Shown here: positions 1 to 5,334 of the stretch, in pieces
How the letters are laid out: each line of letters opens with the position of its first letter
Numbering within the stretch: position 1 is the first letter of the stretch
Made by a program: the position numbers and the translations under genes
Source of the DNA: JL08 sp965363755
GTDB taxonomy: Bacteria; Pseudomonadota; Alphaproteobacteria; Rhodobacterales; Rhodobacteraceae
Length of the DNA: 5,334 bases
Reading direction: 5' to 3'
NCBI GenBank assembly: GCA_965363755.1
Contig: CBDTVL010000255.1
Location: 1 to 5,334 of the forward strand
Notes under the pieces: model-generated
The model's input: only the letters and a program-made list of their open reading frames with translations
Told to the model about the DNA's origin: nothing
The model's database searches: none

Positions 1-195
1 GCGATGTTGGGCTTCCGTAGTATGGGAAGTTTGCAGAAATTCTCCGCCGTTCATGCTTCCTTCCACAACCACTTCAACCTGGAGCGCCCCCTTTACTCAC
101 GCGCCAATTTCAAGATCAACCGAAGCGCTGCTCTCTCCAAGTGGCGCCAGCTTTGTTCAGCATATCCACACCATCAACGCCTGAAATGGCGATGA
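1..195 (+). CDS. IS6-type transposase, C-terminal end (5' end outside window)
   Basis: The reading frame open from base 1 encodes about 64 residues that resemble the last part of IS6/IS26-type DDE transposases. The recognisable stretch is LQKFSAVHASFHNHFNLER followed by a basic RSAALSKWRQL tail, which in this family lies downstream of the catalytic glutamate and closes the protein. The catalytic DDE residues would lie to the left of the window, so nothing can be said about whether the enzyme is intact. Relatives, as I remember them, end shortly after the WRxL segment. Here the frame runs on for about a dozen residues (SAYPHHQRLKWR) to TGA at 193-195, so the original stop may have been lost or the element truncated. 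I found no IS6-like terminal inverted repeat between here and the M16 gene. The family call comes from pattern recognition, not from a search. Confidence 0.7.
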   Translation, partial: AMLGFRSMGSLQKFSAVHASFHNHFNLERPLYSRANFKINRSAALSKWRQLCSAYPHHQRLKWR

Positions 196-331
196 TTTGG
201 CCATCTGTAAACGCTCTGAAACCGCCCCGCCCTGCTCAAGCTAGTTTTGTCCTACATTGCCTGATAACTTGTTCCGAGCCCAAACCCACAGGCCGATATT
301 TAATTGAGCAAAAACAGGATTGCTACGCAAA

Positions 332-2989
332 GTGCATGACAGCTTCGAGTTCATTGATATGCGAGCGTTGGAGGAAGTATCCAGCGAAGGGAGATTGTTC
401 CGCCATCGTGCGACGGGCGCAGAGGTTCTTGCAGTGCGCAATGCGGATCCTGAAATGGTATTCGGCATCGCGTTTGAGACGCATCCTCGCCATTCGAACG
501 GAGTCGCGCACCTTCTTGAGCATCTCGTGTTCCGCGGATCGCATCGCTATCCCCAGACCAACCTTTACGCAGGACTGACCCAGGGAACGCTTTTGACAGG
601 ATTAAATGCGTCAACCCGAGCTGACACAACACTCTTTCACCTTTCGGGTACGCATCAGACAGATTTTTCCAACCTGATAGACGTTTTGCTGGACGCCGTT
701 TTCAATCCCCTCTTGCGCGACGAAGACATTCTTGAAGAGCGGGAGGTTGTTAAAAACGAAATGGCCGGGCATCACGCGGTTCCGCACAACCGAATGCTTG
801 ATAATTTGCGGCAAGAGTTGCTGCCGGGAACAGTTTACGCTGTCGACTTCGGCGGCACACCGAAGCTTGTAGAAACGCTGACACCCGAGGAATTGAGGAG
901 CTTTCACGCGGCACACTATCGTCCGGCCAATGCAAGGCTCTTTCTTTGGGGAAACTTCGACTTGATGACCCAGCTTGATCAGCTTGATCAATTGCTTGGT
1001 TCACGTACAGATACTGCTCAGTCTTGCGGCGCACTATCAGAGTTTTTCTCGAACGCCAGACATGTCAAATCGACGTTCACAGCACCAACCGAAAGCCATT
1101 TTATGACAGGTTTTGGGTGGGCGTTTGAGGTCGATAACGTCGATCTGTGGAGCGCTTTGTCGTTAGTATTGTCTGCAGAGCCCAACGGCGCTTTGAGACA
1201 GGCGATGTCAGACTTGGGTGGGCGCGTATTCGGGCGTGGTTTTTCCTCAGAAACACCGTTTGGCACCTTCGAGATCGCATTGGCGGACCACCCACCCGAA
1301 GCCGGGCCTTTGGTCGCCTCCAAAGTGCGGCAAACACTTGATCAACTGAGTAGAAATGGACTGGCCGAGAATTGGGTGGCTAGCGCTGTGGACCAGCTAG
1401 ACTTGCAGCTACGAAGCTTCGGTCAATTCAGCCAGGGGCCGTCCGGTCTGCGGGCTCTTAACATGATACTTGGTCAGTGGCGCCATGGGGCAGATCCCCT
1501 GGCAATGCTGGATATTGGTACAAGGCTTGCAAGCCTTCGTCAGACCATAGCAGCTGACCCGGCGTGCATGCTGCACCTTCTGCGGCATGATCTGGTAGAA
1601 AACCCCCATAATCTTGTCTTGTCTCTGGATCCAGAGGTCACGGTAAGCCACGCCGCTGCACCTCGTACCCGGACGAAGCCAGCGCCGGATCCCACCCAGC
1701 GCACACCCATATTGGGGCTACCCTATACTAAACGCGACGCCTTGCCCCGCGAGATCAGTCGAATTTCGGTCGATGTCACCCAGCGCGTCCTGCATGTTCC
1801 AACCATCGGGCCGGATCTTGCCCTAGCCGAACTCGCTGTTTCTTTGTCCGGATTAAGCTTACAAGAGATCGAACTGGTCCCAATTTTCGCTGGTCTCGTC
1901 GCGGCAGCATGTACTTTTGAAAATGTCGAAATCTCAACACGTTTCTGGAGCGGCGTGGGCCGTGGCAAGGTCGACGGAGCATGGTTATTTATAAGTGGCA
2001 AGTCTCTGCCATCCCGTGCCGACATATTGCTGGATTACATACGCGAAGCTTTGTTGCGGAAAATTCCAGGGGTGGATGCGATCAACCGGCGGATTGAGAC
2101 GGATATTTCGACCCTAAAATCGCAAATCGCATCCTTTGGGCACCTTTATTGTGAGACCCGACTACACGCCTTGAGCAGCACTGCCGGTGCGGTGCAAGAA
2201 CGGCTGAATGGGCTTGCGCGTCAACCTACGCTGAACAGACTGTCAGCGCGCGACCCCGAGCAACTGGCCACTGCATTGACCCAACTGCAAAAACGCCTTT
2301 TAGAGGAATCCCGCGTTGATCTTGCCGTCAGTGGCGTAAAGCCTTCTTTGGCTGATCAATTTGTTGCTGAATTATGCCGCAAAGACAAGATTTGCACACA
2401 ACCGTCCCCACTTGACCTGTCGTCGAACGAGGGAATACCGACAGGCGCGCCCAACTTTACGACCGGGCAAGCTTTGCCACTAGAAGCAGCCGGTTCTGCA
2501 CATGTTGCGGCGCATATGCTGGAAACCGGATGGCTTTGGGACAGCGTTCGGGTGGCTGGCGGAGCTTACTCCACCCGCTGCCGTTACGACACTGGCGATG
2601 GAATACTGACTTTACTCTCAATACGCGATCCATTTCCGCTTGCCACATTGGACCGCTTTCGAGAGGCGCCGCTCTGGTTGAGACACAATGCCCACGGCGA
2701 TTTACTTAAACGTTGCATCGCAGGCAAGACGGGGCAGCTTGTTCGTCCAGTGCGCCGCGACGACCGTCTTACGGTCGCGCTGCAGCGTCATTTGTGCGGC
2801 GAGACCGATGAGATGCGGCAATCGGAATTGGAGAATGTGCAAAGCGTCACTGCCGACTCGATTAGTCAGTTTTCTCAGGCGTTCGAGGCGGAGTTGCCAA
2901 AGGCGAGAACCGTCGTTCTGGGTCCGCGAGAGGGCCTTGATGCGGCTCTGTCGGAACGCCCACGCGCATTTGTCATGCAACCGGACTAA
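332..2989 (+). CDS. PreP-like M16 zinc metallopeptidase (M16C-type), compact form
   Basis: The 885-residue product is a metallopeptidase of the pitrilysin/insulinase clan, closest in layout to presequence protease (PreP), which degrades unstructured peptides inside a closed two-half chamber. Numbering from GTG 332, the inverted zinc motif HLLEH is at 60-64, with the third ligand Glu143 in NEM. The N-terminal half also shows GLNAST and FSNLIDVLLDAVFNP, typical of PreP. The C-terminal half holds VRVAGGAY, giving the Arg740-x5-Tyr746 pair used by M16 enzymes to bind substrate, and a PreP-like tail (SIRDP, LCGETDEMRQSE). No signal peptide or membrane segment is seen, so it is probably cytoplasmic. 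The hinge around 429-475 and the spacing to Glu143 are shorter than in PreP (usually about 970-1000 residues). The start is uncertain: GTG 332 aligns with the usual PreP start, while TTG 320 directly abuts an AGGA and has no spacer. The M16 assignment is very secure; the exact substrate is unknown. Confidence 0.93.
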   Translation: MHDSFEFIDMRALEEVSSEGRLFRHRATGAEVLAVRNADPEMVFGIAFETHPRHSNGVAHLLEHLVFRGSHRYPQTNLYAGLTQGTLLTGLNASTRADTTLFHLSGTHQTDFSNLIDVLLDAVFNPLLRDEDILEEREVVKNEMAGHHAVPHNRMLDNLRQELLPGTVYAVDFGGTPKLVETLTPEELRSFHAAHYRPANARLFLWGNFDLMTQLDQLDQLLGSRTDTAQSCGALSEFFSNARHVKSTFTAPTESHFMTGFGWAFEVDNVDLWSALSLVLSAEPNGALRQAMSDLGGRVFGRGFSSETPFGTFEIALADHPPEAGPLVASKVRQTLDQLSRNGLAENWVASAVDQLDLQLRSFGQFSQGPSGLRALNMILGQWRHGADPLAMLDIGTRLASLRQTIAADPACMLHLLRHDLVENPHNLVLSLDPEVTVSHAAAPRTRTKPAPDPTQRTPILGLPYTKRDALPREISRISVDVTQRVLHVPTIGPDLALAELAVSLSGLSLQEIELVPIFAGLVAAACTFENVEISTRFWSGVGRGKVDGAWLFISGKSLPSRADILLDYIREALLRKIPGVDAINRRIETDISTLKSQIASFGHLYCETRLHALSSTAGAVQERLNGLARQPTLNRLSARDPEQLATALTQLQKRLLEESRVDLAVSGVKPSLADQFVAELCRKDKICTQPSPLDLSSNEGIPTGAPNFTTGQALPLEAAGSAHVAAHMLETGWLWDSVRVAGGAYSTRCRYDTGDGILTLLSIRDPFPLATLDRFREAPLWLRHNAHGDLLKRCIAGKTGQLVRPVRRDDRLTVALQRHLCGETDEMRQSELENVQSVTADSISQFSQAFEAELPKARTVVLGPREGLDAALSERPRAFVMQPD
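971..988 (+). repeat. Two tandem copies of a 9-bp unit inside the M16 gene
   Basis: The unit CAGCTTGAT occurs twice in direct succession and encodes a repeated Gln-Leu-Asp step (QLDQLDQ). It keeps the reading frame and lies in the segment after the N-terminal catalytic domain. It is probably a small slippage duplication without functional meaning. Confidence 0.7.
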
Positions 2990-3881
2990 GTTCGCCGGTC
3001 AGATCAGAGATGCCGGCGCGGACTGCTTCGAAGATGGCCTTATGACCAAGGGTATGCCCGGCAGCCTCAACTATGACCAGCCGCGACCCCGGCCATTCTG
3101 CGACCAGCCGGTGGGCGGTCTTAGGCGGGCACAGAAGATCTAGTCTTGCCTGCACGACGATGCCCGGAATGTGGGCAAGGTCAGGTGCGCGCGTTAACAG
3201 CGCATCTGGCGGAAGAAAGCAGTCGTTCAGGAAGTAGTGCGCCTCCATGAACGTCGACGCTGCCAATGGACTATCAGACTTCACTCCAGGTGGGATCAAT
3301 ACCGACATCGCGCGTTCAGCATTTCCAAATGCCCGAGCAGCCGGAACATGAACTAGAGGATCTGGGTCGAGAACGCGCCGCCAAAGCGAATTCAGCCCGT
3401 CCGGCGCTTGCGCCAGCAACTGGGCATGCAATTCGGGCTGGAATGCCGCAAGGCCGGTGTCAAAAGCCCATTCCAATTCAGCCTTTGTGCCCAGAAACGT
3501 TGCGCGAAGCACTATACCAGAGACGCGCCCAGGATGAGCATTTGCATAGGCCAACGCAAGGGTGGCCCCCCATGATCCACCGACCAATAACCAGCGTTCG
3601 ATATCAAGGTGAGAGCGCACATTTTCCAGATCATCGATCAAATGGGCGGTGGTATTCGCATTGCGTTCACCATGAGGAAGGCTTCGTCCAGCGCCCCGTT
3701 GATCGACAAAGACTGCGCGATGTCTGGTGGGATCAAACAATTCTCGTTGTGAGGGATTACACCCGCTCCCGGGGCCACCATGCAGGAACAATGCAGGCAC
3801 ACCATCGGGTGGTCCCAATGTCTCGACCCAAATTGAATGACCCTCACCAACCGAAAGGTAGAACCCCTCCACCTCACTCAA
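2973..3881 (-). CDS. pip: Prolyl aminopeptidase (proline iminopeptidase), S33 family
   Basis: This 302-residue alpha/beta hydrolase removes N-terminal proline from peptides in the cytoplasm. Visible motifs are the oxyanion-hole HGGPGSG at 34-40, DQRGAGRS at 60-67, the nucleophile elbow GGSWGA with Ser103, the acid Asp248 in QARLDLLCPP, and His276 in AAGHT. Glu189 (ARAFGNAE) and Glu213 (MEAHYF) align with the two glutamates that bind the substrate amino group in Serratia PIP (Glu204, Glu232). However, the aromatic WSVWEG context around the first is lost. At 302 residues it is slightly shorter than the usual 310-320, because the N-terminal LYPP-type segment is missing. The start is uncertain. 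The TTG at 3881 lacks a nearby Shine-Dalgarno sequence, GTG at 3872 is an alternative, and the strong AGGAGG at 3906-3911 serves another frame. Its 3' end overlaps the convergent M16 gene by 17 bp. A less specific alpha/beta hydrolase is the main alternative. Confidence 0.9.
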   Translation of the reverse strand: MSEVEGFYLSVGEGHSIWVETLGPPDGVPALFLHGGPGSGCNPSQRELFDPTRHRAVFVDQRGAGRSLPHGERNANTTAHLIDDLENVRSHLDIERWLLVGGSWGATLALAYANAHPGRVSGIVLRATFLGTKAELEWAFDTGLAAFQPELHAQLLAQAPDGLNSLWRRVLDPDPLVHVPAARAFGNAERAMSVLIPPGVKSDSPLAASTFMEAHYFLNDCFLPPDALLTRAPDLAHIPGIVVQARLDLLCPPKTAHRLVAEWPGSRLVIVEAAGHTLGHKAIFEAVRAGISDLTGELSPVA

Positions 3882-3900
3882 AGTGAGAATACAACACCAA
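3874..3900 (-). other. Possible 8-codon leader ORF, or displaced start of pip
   Basis: A TTG codon at 3898-3900 sits 5 bases behind a strong AGGAGG and opens the frame MVLYSHFE, which ends in TGA at 3874-3876. This stop is 1 base before the GTG at 3870-3872, which is in the pip frame, an arrangement that would suit translational coupling. Alternatively, it is the true beginning of pip put out of frame by one extra base: removing one T of the TTT near 3882 would join MVLYSH to LSEVEGFYL. The sequence cannot tell these apart. Confidence 0.3.
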
Positions 3901-3905
3901 CGTCG

Positions 3906-3911
3906 CCTCCT
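3906..3911 (-). promoter_or_regulatory. Shine-Dalgarno sequence AGGAGG upstream of pip
   Basis: The minus strand reads AGGAGG here, the best ribosome binding site near pip. It is 24 bases from the TTG 3881 start, too far to serve it directly, but 5 bases from the TTG at 3898-3900 in a different frame. This mismatch makes the annotated pip start doubtful. Confidence 0.55.
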
Positions 3912-3985
3912 GAGAATTGGCGGCGCAAGCAGTTGCTCTGGCCGACAGTTGTTCTGCTCGAGGCAAACAGGGAGTCTTCATCTGA

Positions 3986-4014
3986 AACATACCATGAGAT
4001 AAAATTGGTGCCAA
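3986..4014 (-). promoter_or_regulatory. Putative sigma-70-type promoter of pip
   Basis: On the minus strand TTGGCA (4009-4014, 5 of 6 to TTGACA) is followed after exactly 17 bases by TATGTT (3986-3991, 4 of 6 to TATAAT). Transcription would start near 3979 and give a leader of about 100 bases before pip, containing the AGGAGG. The -35 box overlaps a small palindrome, TTGG-TG-CCAA (4005-4014). The prediction rests only on spacing and consensus match. Confidence 0.45.
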
Positions 4015-4054
4015 AATTTCCGGGCAGGCTGGCCAGTGCATACGTCAAGCAGCA

Positions 4055-4077
4055 GCAATCTTCTAGATCAAGATTGC
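4055..4077. repeat. Perfect 8-bp inverted repeat, 7-base loop
   Basis: GCAATCTT (4055-4062) and AAGATTGC (4070-4077) are exact inverted copies around the spacer CTAGATC. It lies about 40 bases upstream of the putative pip -35 box. No T run follows on either strand, so it is not an intrinsic terminator. An operator for a dimeric regulator or a chance hairpin are both possible. Confidence 0.5.
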
Positions 4078-4283
4078 GCCCGGTATTGTGGCGGCTGGAT
4101 TGAGGCATCGACCCAATCCCCAAAACTGTTTTGTATAAAGCTGTCACACCTTAGCCTCGGTCCGTTACCAAACCGGTAGGTTGTTAAACTGCATACTGGC
4201 AATCCTCGCTGTGGCCAATCAAGCGATCGTATTTCACGAAACAACAAAAATTTGTTTTTATTGGTCGGCAAGTCTGCATTTCG

Positions 4284-4305
4284 AACCGGTTTCAAATGAC
4301 CGGTT
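4284..4305. repeat. AACCGGT inverted repeat, 8-base loop
   Basis: AACCGGT (4284-4290) and ACCGGTT (4299-4305) form an exact 7-bp inverted repeat around TTCAAATG. A further AACCGGT stands at 4171-4177. The hairpin covers the stop codon of the broken small secreted-protein gene read on the minus strand. No T run follows on either strand, so a terminator role is unlikely. Confidence 0.5.
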
Positions 4306-4402
4306 TGACGGCCATTGCGCCGAGCTTTTCGAGGTTTGATTGCGCGAACGCCGGCGCTCCAACGAGGATCTATGCAGCTACACTACCTAAGAATTTCTTC
4401 AT
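4292..4402 (-). pseudogene. Small signal-peptide protein gene interrupted by an amber codon
   Basis: Read on the minus strand from ATG 4402, the frame gives MKKFLGSVAA, then TAG (4370-4372), then ILVGAPAFAQ and SNLEKLGAMAVKPVI before TGA at 4292-4294. Reading through the TAG yields a textbook signal peptide: a basic MKK start, a hydrophobic core, and an AFA cleavage site before Gln21, leaving a mature part of only 16 residues. A well-placed GGGAGG stands 5 bases upstream of the ATG, which argues that this was a real translation start. A single change, for example TTG to TAG, would explain the stop. The short mature part may mean that the 3' end was also lost, since the surroundings contain transposase debris. 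I do not recognise the protein family. A deliberately short 10-residue peptide or functional readthrough are less likely alternatives. Confidence 0.5.
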
Positions 4403-4407
4403 TTTTT

Positions 4408-4413
4408 CCTCCC
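4408..4413 (-). promoter_or_regulatory. Shine-Dalgarno sequence of the small signal-peptide gene
   Basis: The minus strand reads GGGAGG, separated by 5 adenines from ATG at 4400-4402. It fixes the start of the small frame at this ATG rather than at the longer open frame upstream, which shows no protein-like character. Confidence 0.6.
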
Positions 4414-4567
4414 AAAGGTTCTTTCTTCTGATGCACGAGACCGCATTGCGACCACAATTTTGCTGCTGATTGCAGAAAACTGTGTGACTAAGTCTCTCAT
4501 CATGTCGGAATGATAAATGGCTTAAGGGCACGATCCGGCCATTGCACGTTTCAAGCAACACAGTCTA

Positions 4568-4701
4568 GCAGAACCCTTTAGGTCGACCATAGCGTTTCAT
4601 TGATTTCTTGAGGAATTTCAATGCGGCTTTGCGGTCTTGGCGCTTCGTGACATGGCTTTCCAGCACTTCGCCATCGTGATCTAAGCCCGCCAAAGATAAC
4701 C
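4568..4701 (-). pseudogene. Internal fragment of an IS6-type transposase, frameshifted
   Basis: The minus strand encodes YLWRA in one frame and then, one base out of phase, DHDGEVLESHVTKRQDRKAA followed by LKFLKKSMKRYGRP. Together these match the core of IS6-family transposases just before the second catalytic aspartate (the family continues with a segment like IVTDGLRSY). Homology stops at about 4577, two or three residues before that aspartate, and the frame closes after GFC with TAG. The junction near 4682-4685 reads GCT-TA-GAT where GCT-NTA-GAT or similar is expected, so one base appears to be missing. There is no recognisable N-terminal part upstream, although the frame happens to stay open antisense through the GFA gene. 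With both ends gone and a frameshift inside, it is dead. It is oriented opposite to the transposase end at the left edge of the window and may stem from a similar element. Confidence 0.7.
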
Positions 4702-4881
4702 CCTCGGGTCGGACGCTGTCCGCTGCGGTTGGCAGGTATTTTTGACGTCCGAGATGGTCAGCTTCAACTGCAGATAAGAAAATGACTCGCGCCAGTTCAC
4801 GTTTTTCACCTATTGTCCTCTCCATTGAGGGCAGGCGGGCGCGATGCGCCGGCACATTCAGAATAACACCCTTGATGCTAG

Positions 4882-4887
4882 AAGGAG
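4882..4887 (+). promoter_or_regulatory. Shine-Dalgarno sequence of the GFA gene
   Basis: AAGGAG lies 7 bases before ATG 4895 and decides the start of the GFA gene. The in-frame upstream ATG at 4844 has no such site and would only add a basic, unconserved 17-residue extension. Confidence 0.85.
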
Positions 4888-4894
4888 AAAACAA

Positions 4895-5332
4895 ATGTCG
4901 CATAAATTCGCTGGTGGCTGCGACCACATCCATACGTATTCCGATCACGATCCGATCGACAATCACACCTGCCATTGCTCGGTCTGCAAATCCGTGACTG
5001 GGCAATCGACTACCCATGTGGCGTTTTTCAATCACGGTGAGGTGGTGGTCGATAACGAGGCCGGGTTGAATCGTCAGCCGTTCAACGCCAACAGCCCCGA
5101 CGGCCCGCTGGAGCTGTGCACCTGTGCAGATTGCGGCACGCCGATCATGCTGGATGACAAGCAATCCCGCATCCGTGTGATCGTGCCCAACCTGATGGGA
5201 TATGAAGCCTCTTTCCCGGCAGCCAGCTATCACGCGTTCTACGATCCGGCGACGGGTGTTTCCCGGCCGGATGACGGCTGCCCGGTTCACGAAGGCCTGC
5301 GCCCTGATTTCGTCTGGCCCAATCCTTCTTAG
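4895..5332 (+). CDS. GFA-family zinc protein (CENP-V/GFA domain)
   Basis: The 145-residue product belongs to the family named after glutathione-dependent formaldehyde-activating enzyme, small cysteine-rich zinc proteins of mostly unknown substrate. The zinc-binding pattern is visible as GGCDH (Cys9, His11), CHCSVC (Cys26, Cys28, Cys31) and CTCADCGTP (Cys75, Cys77, Cys80). In Gfa the first pair is CxC, so His11 replaces the second cysteine here; histidine could still bind zinc. The length fits the short GFA proteins (about 120-150 residues) rather than Gfa itself (about 190), so real formaldehyde-glutathione activity should not be assumed. No signal peptide is seen, so it is probably cytoplasmic. 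The gene stands alone in the window behind the transposase fragment, with no clear promoter. A TTGACG at 4742-4747 lacks a good -10 box at the usual distance. Stop TAG lies 2 bases before the window ends. Confidence 0.9.
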   Translation: MSHKFAGGCDHIHTYSDHDPIDNHTCHCSVCKSVTGQSTTHVAFFNHGEVVVDNEAGLNRQPFNANSPDGPLELCTCADCGTPIMLDDKQSRIRVIVPNLMGYEASFPAASYHAFYDPATGVSRPDDGCPVHEGLRPDFVWPNPS

Positions 5333-5334
5333 CC

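Larger units (their letters stand above)
3915..4283. other. Stretch without a recognisable gene
   Basis: I recognise no protein family in the short frames on either strand of this stretch. Besides the putative pip promoter it holds an 8-bp inverted repeat near 4055-4077 and one AACCGGT motif at 4171-4177, a motif that recurs at 4284 and 4299. The part from 4220 to 4262 is AT-rich (runs of A and T around 4240-4260) but has no stable terminator-like hairpin followed by a T run on either strand. Confidence 0.5.

Noticed and set aside
196..319. Search for an IS6-type terminal inverted repeat and a promoter of the M16 gene
   Set aside because: No sequence like the usual IS6 end (GGNNCTGTTGCAAA) is present. 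A TATTTA at 297-302 could be a -10 box, but no -35 box lies at a normal distance.
141..578. Plus-strand frame of 145 codons overlapping the start of the M16 gene
   Set aside because: It is out of frame with the M16 gene, lacks a ribosome binding site and shows no family features.
3266..3886. Plus-strand frame of 206 codons opposite pip
   Set aside because: It is antisense to pip, which has all catalytic motifs. Its composition (many Pro, Arg, His, Gln) is typical of a shadow frame.
3837..4103. Plus-strand frame of 88 codons in the non-coding stretch, and the minus-strand frame 3878-4147 opposite it
   Set aside because: Neither has a good ribosome binding site or recognisable motif, and they are mutually antisense.
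4220..4262. AT-rich run around ACAAAAATTTGT as a possible terminator
   Set aside because: The inverted repeat is A/T only with a 2-base loop, so it would not form a stable terminator hairpin.
4742..4778. TTGACG as -35 box of a GFA promoter
   Set aside because: At 17 bases the -10 position reads CAACTG, which does not fit; GATAAG is 25 bases away.
4702..5290. Long minus-strand open frame (241 codons in total, 4565-5290) running antisense through the GFA gene
   Set aside because: Only its last 43 residues look like a protein (transposase fragment). The rest is antisense to the well-supported GFA gene and matches nothing I recognise.

Overview
The window looks like a piece of an alphaproteobacterial genome, most likely Rhodobacterales or a close relative. 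This rests on moderate GC content, the type of IS6-like transposase fragments, and the sequence style of the peptidase, hydrolase and GFA proteins. The taxon is an inference from memory of these families; no search was run.

Layout, left to right. (1) The first 195 bases hold the C-terminal end of an IS6-type transposase that runs in from outside the window. (2) A large plus-strand gene (332-2989, GTG start preferred) encodes a PreP-like M16 zinc metallopeptidase with all expected zinc and catalytic residues. It is shorter than typical PreP. (3) Convergent to it, and overlapping its 3' end by 17 bp, a minus-strand gene (2973-3881) encodes a prolyl aminopeptidase (pip) of the alpha/beta-hydrolase fold. 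(4) About 1 kb without an intact gene follows (3882-4894). It carries a promoter-like pair and a strong ribosome binding site upstream of pip, an 8-bp inverted repeat, AACCGGT repeats, a broken small secreted-protein gene with an amber codon inside its signal peptide, and a frameshifted internal fragment of an IS6-type transposase on the minus strand. (5) A GFA-family (CENP-V/GFA fold) zinc protein gene on the plus strand fills the right end (4895-5332) behind an excellent Shine-Dalgarno sequence.

How the genes may work together. The M16 enzyme would cut peptides into short fragments inside the cell, and the prolyl aminopeptidase would release N-terminal proline from such fragments, so the convergent pair makes sense as a peptide-recycling locus. 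They are not an operon. The GFA protein has no evident link to them. The transposase remnants at both sides, in opposite orientation, suggest that the region has been rearranged. I found no CRISPR array, tRNA, rRNA or complete mobile element. The most unusual items are the compact PreP-like enzyme, the amber-interrupted signal-peptide gene, and the disagreement between ribosome binding site and reading frame at the start of pip.
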